Assembly (NCBI GenBank): GCA_016713645.1
Contig: JADJOU010000006.1
Location: 124,001-188,000 of the forward strand
Direction of reading: 5' to 3'
DNA length: 64,000 nucleotides
From: Bacteroidota bacterium
GTDB taxonomy: Bacteria > Bacteroidota > Bacteroidia > Chitinophagales > JADJOU01
Below the pieces are notes generated by a model. That model was not told the DNA's origin and did no database searches. It worked only from the letters and a program-made list of their open reading frames with translations. Both the position numbers and the translations under genes were made by a program. The number at the start of each line of letters is the position of its first letter. Position 1 is the first letter of the stretch. This document shows positions 47,746 through 55,255 of this stretch, one piece after another.

Positions 47746-48345
47746 TTATTTTACTTTTGCATTTAAATCGCTGATGACTGATTTGGTGATATCCAAACTG
47801 TCATTGACATATAAGAATGCGCCATTTTTCTGGTAACCAACGACCATGTCGTAATTGCCATAAGCCGCTTTATTCTCTTTAAAGAATTTAGATACTTCAT
47901 TGATCAAGGCGTCATTTTGTGTTTTCGCTTTTCTCATCAATGCATCGCCTTCCATTTGTTTCTCTTTTTGCAAAGCATCATTGCGCTTCATCAAATCCTC
48001 TTGCTGCGCCTTAGCAGTAAATTCAGTAATTTTGCCCGCTTGTGCTTTTTGCATCAATTCGACATAATCTCTCTGCAATCCCTCTTCCTTTGCTCTAATT
48101 TTATCGCTGAGCGCTTTCTCTTGTTGCTCTAAATCATTCGACATGGCTTTAAATTTAGAATATTGCTCCATCAATGAATCACTATTGATAAAGACCACTT
48201 TGGCACCGCCACTCATTTTTTGGATAGCCAATTGAGTTTGAGGTGAAGTCTTGCTGCAACCTGAACATTTGGTGAAATGCAAATAGTATAAAACAGCTAT
48301 TGCGAGGAATAAAACGACATTAAGGATATTGGAAAAGTTTTTCAT
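47746..48345 (-). CDS. OmpH/Skp-like periplasmic chaperone
   Basis: 199 residues. An N-terminal hydrophobic segment (ILNVVLFLAIAVLYYLHF) serves as signal or anchor. The small strand KVVFINSDSLMEQYSKFKAM is followed by a long coiled coil (~70-150) and a C-terminal strand segment GAFLYVNDSLDITKSVISDL. This is the Skp/OmpH layout, in which helical arms cradle unfolded outer-membrane proteins. The unusually long lead with KCSGCSKTSPQT between membrane segment and strand could also be read as a lipobox-free linker. It precedes coaB on the same strand and is divergent from nuoF. Confidence 0.75.
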   Translation of the reverse strand: MKNFSNILNVVLFLAIAVLYYLHFTKCSGCSKTSPQTQLAIQKMSGGAKVVFINSDSLMEQYSKFKAMSNDLEQQEKALSDKIRAKEEGLQRDYVELMQKAQAGKITEFTAKAQQEDLMKRNDALQKEKQMEGDALMRKAKTQNDALINEVSKFFKENKAAYGNYDMVVGYQKNGAFLYVNDSLDITKSVISDLNAKVK

Positions 48346-48445
48346 GTATTATCTTGTTTCTAGTTTGATTTTTGGCAATATTCATCATTTTATGCGGATT
48401 CTGCAAATAAATAAAGTTAAGGGTTCGCGAAATCTCTAAATTGAA

Positions 48446-48453
48446 TATATTTG
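48446..48453 (+). promoter_or_regulatory. Probable -7 box of nuoF
   Basis: TATATTTG fits TAnnTTTG exactly and lies 20 bases before the chosen nuoF ATG (48474). The intergenic space shared with the divergent ompH-like gene is about 130 bases. The -33 element is not obvious. Confidence 0.4.
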
Positions 48454-48473
48454 CCTTTTATAGAAGTCTACAC

Positions 48474-49826
48474 ATGTCAAAAAAATTATTGCTCGCCAAC
48501 GATCGAATTCCCGGGATAGAAACGTATGATGTTTATAGAAAGCACGGCGGCTATGCTTCCGTAGAGAAAGCATTGAAAATGACTCCTGACGAGATTGTGC
48601 AGGAAGTGCAAAAATCTGGACTACGGGGCCGAGGGGGCGCAGGATTCCCAACGGGCATGAAATGGAGCTTTCTCGCCAAGCCTGAGGGCATTCCGAGATA
48701 TTTGGTTTGCAATGCCGATGAATCTGAGCCGGGCACTTTTAAAGACCGCTATTTGATGGAGAAGATTCCCCATCTCTTGATTGAGGGAATGATTGCATCG
48801 AGTTATGCCTTGGGCGCGAATACCTCTTATATCTATATCCGCGGAGAGTATATGTGGATTGTAGGCATTCTCGAAAAGGCCATCGCAGAGGCGAAAGCAG
48901 CGGGCTTTTTGGGTAAAAATATCTTGAATTCAGGCTATAATTTAGAATTGTACGTCAACCCAGGTGGTGGCGCCTATATATGTGGCGAAGAGACGGCGCT
49001 CTTGGAATCCCTCGAGGGAAAGAGAGGCAATCCACGCATGAAACCACCATTTCCAGCGGTAAAAGGCCTTTGGCAATCTCCTACGGTGGTGAACAATGTT
49101 GAAACCATTGCTGCTGTTGTTCCCATCATCAATATGACGGGAGATGAATACGCGAAATTGGGCATTGGCAAGAGCACTGGGACGAAATTGATTTCTGCCA
49201 GCGGCAATATCAATAAGCCAGGTGTCTATGAAATTGAAATGAATATTTCTGTCGAGGAGTTTGTGATGTCTGATGAATATTGCGGCGGAATCAAAAGGGG
49301 CAAGCGATTGAAGGCTTGCGTGCCCGGAGGATCATCGGTGCCGATATTACCTGCCAATCTATTATTTAAGACGGCCAAGGGCGAACAGCGTATGATGACC
49401 TATGAATCCCTCAGCGATGGTGGATTTGCAACAGGTTCGATGTTGGGTTCTGGAGGTTTTATAGTCTATGACGAAGATCAATGCATCGTTCGTAATACTT
49501 GGAATTTCTCTAGATTTTACCACCATGAGAGCTGCGGACAATGCAGTCCGTGCAGAGAGGGAACGGGATGGATGGAGAAAATATTGCACCGCATCGAATA
49601 CGGACATGGCACTGCCCAAGACATCGATTTATTGTGGGATATTCAAAGAAAGATAGAGGGGAATACCATTTGTCCTTTGGGAGATGCTGCAGCATGGCCA
49701 GTAGCGGCTGCCATTAGGCATTTTAGAGATGAGTTTGAATGGCATATCAAAAATCCAAAAGAGTGTATGGAGCGCAATTATGGCTTGGCGAAATATGCTG
49801 ATGAGCGCGAAATCATTCCTGCTTAA
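48474..49826 (+). CDS. nuoF: NADH-quinone oxidoreductase subunit F
   Basis: 450 residues from MSKKLLLANDRIPGIE; the frame is open 11 codons further but lacks homologous sequence there. The FMN/NADH-binding region is clear (GLRGRGGAGFPTGMKW, CNADESEPGTFKDRYLM, YICGEETALLESLEGKRGNP). The C-terminal cysteines ESCGQCSPCREGTGWM and a later Cys in NTICPLGDAAAWP bind the N3 4Fe-4S cluster. NuoF accepts electrons from NADH in complex I. Unusually, no nuoE precedes it here, and a nucleotidyltransferase antitoxin gene lies between it and nuoG. Confidence 0.93.
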   Translation: MSKKLLLANDRIPGIETYDVYRKHGGYASVEKALKMTPDEIVQEVQKSGLRGRGGAGFPTGMKWSFLAKPEGIPRYLVCNADESEPGTFKDRYLMEKIPHLLIEGMIASSYALGANTSYIYIRGEYMWIVGILEKAIAEAKAAGFLGKNILNSGYNLELYVNPGGGAYICGEETALLESLEGKRGNPRMKPPFPAVKGLWQSPTVVNNVETIAAVVPIINMTGDEYAKLGIGKSTGTKLISASGNINKPGVYEIEMNISVEEFVMSDEYCGGIKRGKRLKACVPGGSSVPILPANLLFKTAKGEQRMMTYESLSDGGFATGSMLGSGGFIVYDEDQCIVRNTWNFSRFYHHESCGQCSPCREGTGWMEKILHRIEYGHGTAQDIDLLWDIQRKIEGNTICPLGDAAAWPVAAAIRHFRDEFEWHIKNPKECMERNYGLAKYADEREIIPA

Positions 49827-49835
49827 TACAAGTTT

Positions 49836-50132
49836 ATGTATCTATCTGCTTCACAAATAGAGTTAATTAGGAAGTATTTCTCCGACAAAAAGTCGATTAA
49901 AAGGGCTTATTTGTTTGGTTCATATTCAAGGGGAGAAGCGAATGAGACCAGCGATATAGATATTTTATTGGATTTAGATTATTCAACGGCTAAGGGGTTG
50001 GATTTTATTGGTTGGAGATTGGATTTGATGGAACAATTAAATAAGCCTGTTGAATTTGTGACGGAAAAATTTATTAGCCCACTTCTTGAAAGTCAGATTC
50101 ATGAGGATAAAAAGCTGATTTATGCGCAATAA
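49836..50132 (+). CDS. MNT-type nucleotidyltransferase (antitoxin of HEPN-MNT pair)
   Basis: 98 residues. The minimal nucleotidyltransferase signature is complete: GSYSRGEANETSDIDIL gives the GSxxRG and DxD motifs, with the third carboxylate probably in VEFVTEK. Such small proteins are the antitoxins of HEPN-MNT modules; they inactivate the HEPN RNase by AMP addition to its tyrosine. Its stop overlaps the start of a short frame (50122) that looks like a truncated HEPN gene. It starts 10 bases after nuoF, so it is read from the nuo promoter. Confidence 0.82.
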   Translation: MYLSASQIELIRKYFSDKKSIKRAYLFGSYSRGEANETSDIDILLDLDYSTAKGLDFIGWRLDLMEQLNKPVEFVTEKFISPLLESQIHEDKKLIYAQ

Positions 50133-50181
50133 TACTGGCGATAAATTTAGTAAAGCAATTTTGACAATTTTATTTTTATAA
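50122..50181 (+). pseudogene. Remnant of a HEPN (DUF86-type) toxin gene
   Basis: The ATG overlaps the antitoxin stop (ATGCGCAATAA region) and the frame reads MRNNTGDKFSKAILTILFL before TAA. HEPN partners of MNT antitoxins commonly begin MRNxLGDKxRLxHIL, so this looks like the first dozen residues of such a toxin followed by decay. The RxxxxH catalytic motif of the toxin is gone; only about 32 bases separate it from nuoG. Confidence 0.45.
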
Positions 50182-50213
50182 TTATAATATTTGCAGAACA
50201 AAAGCAACAAGGC

Positions 50214-51155
50214 ATGAAAGTAACCATAGACGGAATCGAGATAGAAGTAGCTGACGGAACAACCATCCTACAAGCGGCGAGACAAATTGGAGGAGATGTT
50301 GTACCTCCAGCCATGTGCTATTACAAACCCTTGGCGGGAAGTGGAGGCAAATGTCGCACTTGCCTCGTAAAGGTAACTGCAGGCTCAGCAAAAGACCCAA
50401 GACCGATGCCTAAATTGGTCGTGTCTTGTTCTACCATGTGCCAAGATGGAATGGTCGTAGAGAGCAGCACCAGTCCGCAAGTGGCAGAAGCCCGCAAAGG
50501 CGTCACTGAGTTTTTATTGATCAACCATCCTTTGGATTGCCCTGTCTGCGACCAAGCAGGTGAATGCAAATTGCAAGATTTGGCATTTGAACATGGCGCC
50601 CAAGGAACCAGATATCAAGAGGATAGGAGAGAATTCGAACCAGTCGACCTCGGACCGAATATCAAATTGCATATGACGAGATGCATCATGTGTTTTAGAT
50701 GTGTGATGACAGCAGATCAATTGACGAATGAGCGCCAACACGGTATCCTCAACAGAGGCGATAAAGCGGAGATCGGCACTTATATCGAACAATCCCTCAA
50801 CAACGACTTCATCGGCAATGTCATCGATGTATGTCCTGTCGGCGCATTGACAGATAGAACATTCCGATTCAAATCTCGTGTTTGGTTTACCAATCAATTC
50901 AATGCACATAGAAATTGCACGACTGACAAATGTTCGGGCAATGCCGTCATTCATAAAGTGGGCGATGAAATCGTTCGGGTATCAGCGCGCAAAAATGAAT
51001 TTGCCGAAGTGACTGAATGGATATGCAATACGTGTCGATTCGATAAAAAAGAGAACAGCGATTGGACTATCGAAGGGCCAGCGCATATCGATAGACACAG
51101 CGTTCAGAGCCAAGGGCATTATGAATTGTCTACGGAAGAGAGCGTGGCGATTTAG
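50214..51155 (+). CDS. nuoG: NADH-quinone oxidoreductase subunit G, short Bacteroidota form
   Basis: 313 residues. The N-terminal 2Fe-2S ferredoxin domain has CYYKPLAGSGGKCRTC and a late VVSC. The His-Cys region for cluster N5 (HPLDCPVCDQAGECKLQD) and the N6a/N6b-like cysteines (RCIMCFRC, VIDVCPVGALTD) follow, then a short 4Fe-4S MopB-type domain (CTTDKCSGNAVIHK to WICNTCRF). The molybdopterin-like C-terminal half of proteobacterial NuoG is missing; this short type is, as far as I recall, normal in Bacteroidota, so I do not call it truncated. It passes electrons from NuoF towards the quinone site. Confidence 0.88.
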   Translation: MKVTIDGIEIEVADGTTILQAARQIGGDVVPPAMCYYKPLAGSGGKCRTCLVKVTAGSAKDPRPMPKLVVSCSTMCQDGMVVESSTSPQVAEARKGVTEFLLINHPLDCPVCDQAGECKLQDLAFEHGAQGTRYQEDRREFEPVDLGPNIKLHMTRCIMCFRCVMTADQLTNERQHGILNRGDKAEIGTYIEQSLNNDFIGNVIDVCPVGALTDRTFRFKSRVWFTNQFNAHRNCTTDKCSGNAVIHKVGDEIVRVSARKNEFAEVTEWICNTCRFDKKENSDWTIEGPAHIDRHSVQSQGHYELSTEESVAI

Positions 51156-51190
51156 AAGTAATATCTTTCATTTAATGAAAGCATAAAACA

Positions 51191-51228
51191 AAAAACCCCT
51201 TCTTAGAAAATCTAGAAGGGGTTTTTCT
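51191..51228. terminator. Bidirectional intrinsic terminator
   Basis: An A-run, CCCCTTCT, a 10-base loop, AGAAGGGG and a T-run form a strong symmetric hairpin between nuoG (plus) and the propeller-like gene (minus), whose stops converge. It can end transcription from both sides. Confidence 0.85.
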
Positions 51229-51248
51229 TTTTAATTAAATCAATTGTC

Positions 51249-52292
51249 TTATGGACCTACTTTCGTCCAAGCGCCATTCACCAATTTTGCAATTCCGAAG
51301 AATACTTGTGTTTCAAAGCTTCCGCCTGCATACAACTCGCCATTATACACTGCTACGCATTTCATGATGGTATAAGGAACTGTTGGATAAGCTGTCCAAG
51401 TAGTTCCATCCCACATAGCGATACCGCCTGTTGGCACTTCTTTTTTGCCCACTTTAACGGATGAGAAAGATCCTGCAATATACACTTTGTTGCCGTCAAC
51501 AAATACACCTGTCATATCGCTTTTCGGTGCATCTGGAATTTCAATCAATTTCGTTCCATCGAATATTTTTACGCCAAATTCACCTACTAAATAGAGATTT
51601 TTTCCATCGCTCGCCATGTTTTTGATTCCTCTTAATCCACCGCGAACTGGCTCAGACCAAGCTGTTCCATCCCACTTTGCAAATCGCTCAATTGGCTCGT
51701 CTCCATTCAAAGTAAAAATACCTCCACAGTATAAATCCTTGCCATGAAAAGTCATAGAAGTAACGGCTCTGTCAAATTTTGCATTGCCCAATCCGCTCCA
51801 TTTCTTTCCATCGTGCACAGCAACACTTCTGGTTTCGATTGTTCCACCTACTTTGGTGAAATTGCCTCCGATATACAATTTGCCATCTTTTGCAGCGGCG
51901 CAAAAAACTTCTCTATCTACAGTTTGCTGACCTAAACTCTGCCAAGCAGCACCATCCCATTTTGCGATGCGATTGCTCTCAATAGCACCTGTTCCATCAC
52001 TGCTCTTGTTTACATAAGAGAAATCTCCTGCAGCGTAGATCACTTTGCCCTCAGCGGCCAATCCCTTGCACTGTCCGTCAATTCCCTTTCCCAATCCAGC
52101 GAATTTTGTTCCATCCCAAGTTGTGATGTTGTTCACGACCCTGCGATCACTTTTCTCAAATCGGCCACCGATGATGAGCTTGCCGTCTGCAACCAACATA
52201 TAACTAGATTCCCCAGCGATGTCTTGCGCATTTACATTTTGATGAGTAATCGCTGTCAAAGCAATCGCCCTAATAGAGTTGAAATTTTTCAT
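51249..52292 (-). CDS. Secreted beta-propeller-like repeat protein
   Basis: 347 residues. The start (MKNFNSIRAIALTAITHQNV, then NAQ) is a weak signal peptide. The rest is about seven repeats of ~45 residues alternating KLYIGGNFTKV-type and VAVHDGKKWSGLG- or IAKWDGAAWQSLG-type strands, as in delta-60/Kelch-like propellers. In Bacteroidota such proteins are usually exported, but no T9SS tail is present here. I cannot name a ligand. Three 20/21-base-spaced direct repeats lie upstream (52351-52405). Confidence 0.72.
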   Translation of the reverse strand: MKNFNSIRAIALTAITHQNVNAQDIAGESSYMLVADGKLIIGGRFEKSDRRVVNNITTWDGTKFAGLGKGIDGQCKGLAAEGKVIYAAGDFSYVNKSSDGTGAIESNRIAKWDGAAWQSLGQQTVDREVFCAAAKDGKLYIGGNFTKVGGTIETRSVAVHDGKKWSGLGNAKFDRAVTSMTFHGKDLYCGGIFTLNGDEPIERFAKWDGTAWSEPVRGGLRGIKNMASDGKNLYLVGEFGVKIFDGTKLIEIPDAPKSDMTGVFVDGNKVYIAGSFSSVKVGKKEVPTGGIAMWDGTTWTAYPTVPYTIMKCVAVYNGELYAGGSFETQVFFGIAKLVNGAWTKVGP

Positions 52293-52350
52293 GATTATTT
52301 TTTTTGTTATCCAACAAAGCTAGCATATTCACTTGTTGGATTCTATTTGA

Positions 52351-52405
52351 GTATACGAAATAGCCCTTTTAGTTTACGAATGGACGTTTTCGTTTAGGAA
52401 CGGAC
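52351..52405. promoter_or_regulatory. Three phased direct repeats, possible operator
   Basis: GTATACGAAATAGC (52351), GTTTACGAATGGAC (52372) and GTTTAGGAACGGAC (52392) repeat every 20-21 bases, two helical turns, about 60 bases upstream of the propeller-like gene and ~250 upstream of the SRPBCC gene. Phased direct repeats of this size suit LytTR-type response regulators, which are common in Bacteroidota. The rest of the 365-base gap (52293-52657) shows no gene. Confidence 0.4.
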
Positions 52406-52657
52406 ATATTGATCATTTGATAAACTATGCGTTTTAACGAAATAAGAGGAAAATTTTCTTTATTAATGTTCAATATGAATTGAGATTCTTTTTCTGAGCG
52501 TATTTATTGTGCGGGTTTCTAAGTTATAGTTTCCTAAGAAAAAAATTCTCTTTATGAAACTTCATTGAAATATTTATTTTAGAGACTTTAAAAAGAACAA
52601 TTGAGTCAATTATTGCGCACAATTAGTCAAAATTTTTTATCAAAAAATCTTATAAAA

Positions 52658-53107
52658 ATGACAACAAATCAAGTTAAGCTCCACCGCGTCTTTGCAGCAC
52701 CCGTAGAGAAAGTATTCAAAGCATTCACGGATCCTGATGCCATGGCCGCTTGGTTGCCTCCATATGGATTTATCTGTAAAGTGCATGAGATGAATTTTAA
52801 AGTAGGTGGACAATATAGAATGACCTTTGTGAATTTTACAACGGGAAATGGACATTCATTTGGAGGGGACTATTTAGAAATTGTACCCAATGCATTGTTG
52901 AAATATACTGACCAATTTGACGATCCCAATTTACCTGGACAGATGATTACCACCATAGAATTTAAAAAGGTCTTATGCGGCACAGAAATTTTTGCGACAC
53001 AAGAAGGCATCCCCGATGTAATCCCTGTAGAGATGTGCTATTTGGGCTGGCAAGAATCCTTAGATAAATTAAAGCGCCTCGTCGAACCCAATATCCCAGA
53101 TGCATAG
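52658..53107 (+). CDS. SRPBCC (AHSA1-like) family protein
   Basis: 149 residues from MTTNQVKLHRVFAAPVEKVF; the frame is open upstream but without family sequence. VFAAPVEKVFKAFTDPDAMAAW is the typical opening of AHSA1/START-like small-molecule-binding proteins, followed by NFKVGGQYRMTFVNFTTG and the C-terminal helix PVEMCYLGWQESLDKLKRLV. These cavity proteins bind hydrophobic ligands; the ligand is unknown. It is a single gene on the plus strand, converging with the giant surface-protein locus. Confidence 0.85.
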   Translation: MTTNQVKLHRVFAAPVEKVFKAFTDPDAMAAWLPPYGFICKVHEMNFKVGGQYRMTFVNFTTGNGHSFGGDYLEIVPNALLKYTDQFDDPNLPGQMITTIEFKKVLCGTEIFATQEGIPDVIPVEMCYLGWQESLDKLKRLVEPNIPDA

Positions 53108-53185
53108 GAAATTTGGATTCGATGAATCATGGGATTCAATTTTTTAATGAAGCTCGCCCTCATTTGTACATCGTTTGATTTGATT

Positions 53186-53398
53186 CTATCTAATCAAGGT
53201 CACACTTCCCTCTTTCGTAAAAGTCTGCTTATCGATAGTATACACGAGCAAATAAGTATACACTCCAATCGCACAATCACGGCCATCCCAGCCAATTTTT
53301 GTGTTCTGAATAATCGTGGACTTTTTGTCCCCATCGATTGAATACATCAAACGTTTGAATGTCCACTTCCCCGCTAAATATCGGTCTGAAAATATCAT
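53186..53398 (-). CDS. Giant protein 2 fragment: end of T9SS domain
   Basis: The useful part is the last ~45 codons (IGWDGRDCAIGVYTYLLVYT to SVTLIR), the closing strands of the CHU_C domain whose first half lies in the fragment ending at 53277. The amino end of this frame is out-of-frame reading. The lesion is near 53315 (GTGGACTTTTTGTCCCC), a T-run. Confidence 0.6.
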   Translation of the reverse strand: MIFSDRYLAGKWTFKRLMYSIDGDKKSTIIQNTKIGWDGRDCAIGVYTYLLVYTIDKQTFTKEGSVTLIR

Positions 53399-54251
53399 TC
53401 ACGCCATCACCGTTTGGAGAGAATCCAGTTGGGATAATCAATCTTCCACCCACTTGTACTTCTACTCGGTGCAAATCTTTGGCGATACATCCAGCGCTAT
53501 CTTTCGAGATGACTTCAACAATCTCTGATTTAAGCGGCTTATAGCGAAGTGGATTCTTAGTTGATTTGATGGGATTCCATTCAACCCAGCGCGATGGCGT
53601 ATTTCCAACAGCTGTGAGTTCTATACTATCTCCCGATTTTACAATGTCCACATTAGATTTTATCTCCACGAGATGAAACATGACCTCAATTTTTTTAGAA
53701 GTGTCGTGCTGACAATAATCATTGTATGCGGTTACTGTATAATTGGAATTGATTTTTGGTTGAATTTGAATGGATGCATTGGTCTCTTTTGTATTCCATG
53801 TATATCGAAGCCCTCCAGACGCTTTTAAAATCAGGGTATCGCCTAGGCATATTGAATCGCGCAGACTGAAAATATTCGCCGTGGGCAATGCGTGGCTGAT
53901 TAAATTCAATGTGAGAAAACTATCGCATCCTGTATAATTTGAAATAGTATCGATAAAGATTCCATTGCCAGATCTCATGGCATTGTTAAAGAAATACTGC
54001 TCTCCATCACATATGTGTTTGGTATAATTGCCATTGCTATTTTGATATGCTAGCAAGGTAAGCGTGACAAAACTATCACAACCCTTGGCGTTCTTAAATG
54101 TGCTATTATAGGTTCCCGCAGCGGAGAGGAGCGTGCCATTGAAATTATATGACTTGCTTGGACAAAATCCGCGCGTGATTGATTTGTTTGAAATAGTGTC
54201 TACTTTCAAATTCAAAGTCAGAAAACTATCACATCCACGGCTATTGACCAA
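53277..54251 (-). CDS. Giant protein 2 fragment: Cys repeats 7-9 and T9SS domain
   Basis: 324 codons containing the end of Cys repeat 7, repeats 8 and 9 (KHICDGEQYFFNNAMRSGN), one Ig/PKD-like domain (ANIFSLRDSICLGDTLILKA) and most of the C-terminal sorting domain (FDVFNRWGQKVHDY). Upstream, repeat 7 begins in another frame (ICSNETYSFDGKALN, ~54300). Confidence 0.72.
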   Translation of the reverse strand: MVNSRGCDSFLTLNLKVDTISNKSITRGFCPSKSYNFNGTLLSAAGTYNSTFKNAKGCDSFVTLTLLAYQNSNGNYTKHICDGEQYFFNNAMRSGNGIFIDTISNYTGCDSFLTLNLISHALPTANIFSLRDSICLGDTLILKASGGLRYTWNTKETNASIQIQPKINSNYTVTAYNDYCQHDTSKKIEVMFHLVEIKSNVDIVKSGDSIELTAVGNTPSRWVEWNPIKSTKNPLRYKPLKSEIVEVISKDSAGCIAKDLHRVEVQVGGRLIIPTGFSPNGDGVNDIFRPIFSGEVDIQTFDVFNRWGQKVHDYSEHKNWLGWP

Positions 54252-55255
54252 AGTATCTAAATATACACCAGCAATATTTAATGCTTTGCCATCAAAGGAG
54301 TATGTCTCATTGGAACAGATAGTGCGGAAAATTTGATGGGTACTTGTGGGGAAGCACTGTGAGTTTCATGGTTAAGAAAGAATCACAACCATAGACATTG
54401 AGAATCGTGTCTTCATAATTCCCTGCTGTATTTATATTGATGCCATTGAATAGAATAGATTGATTCGAACAAATCGCCTGATTGAAACTGCCTGATGTGG
54501 CATTTTCGACGGTGAGGTGCAAGGTAAGAATTGAATCGCAATTCAGTGCATTGATCAAAGTGTCTTTATAGTTGCCGGCCGTCGTCCTCAGGACACCGTT
54601 GAATAAGAAAGATTGATTCGAGCAAATCGTCTTATATAAATCTCCTGTGGAAATGGGTTGTATAATTAAATTGAGTGTAATAAAACTATCACAACCCGCA
54701 GCATTCGTCAAAGTGTCTAAATAAATACCCGTTGTATTTCTGATGACACCATTGAATAAATAGGTGTCATTATTGCAAATATTTTTTGTGAATTGACTAT
54801 GACTCGTATCTTTTACCGTTAAATTCAAAGTCAATATACTATCACATCCCAAGTAGTTGTTTAGCGTATCATAATAGGTGCCTGTTGTATCTCTGTTGAT
54901 GCCATTGAAAAAATAATTCTGTCCAAAACAAATAGACTGATTTAAATTTTTATTTGAAACGGGTTGAACAATTAACTGAAGGGAGAGAATCGAATCGCAA
55001 CCATTTGCAGCAATCAGCGTGTCTTTGTATATCCCCGCAGTATTGCGCAGGATGCCGTTGAATAGATAGGATTGATTGGAACAAATCGTTTTTGTAAAAC
55101 TTCCATTGGAAATGGGTTTGACCGTTAGATTGAGACTGATAAGCGAATCACAGCTATTCGCGCTGACTAAAGTATCATAATATATTCCAGTAGTATTTCG
55201 ATTTACTCCATTGAATAAGTAGAATTGATTGGAACAGATACTCTGATTGATGGTA
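53900..55255 (-). repeat. Nine Cys repeats in giant protein 2
   Basis: Nine copies of the ~50-residue module ICSNQxYLFNG, then R, YxDTL, GCDS and LNLTV, spaced about 150 bases. They are more diverged from each other than the six copies in the serine hydrolase at 38.7-39.6 kb, but the module is unmistakably the same. Confidence 0.78.

Noticed and set aside
50214..51155. NuoG as a truncated gene
   Set aside because: It lacks the long molybdopterin-type domain of proteobacterial NuoG, but the short form with all cluster-binding cysteines is, to my knowledge, usual in Bacteroidota; its end is clean and followed by a terminator.
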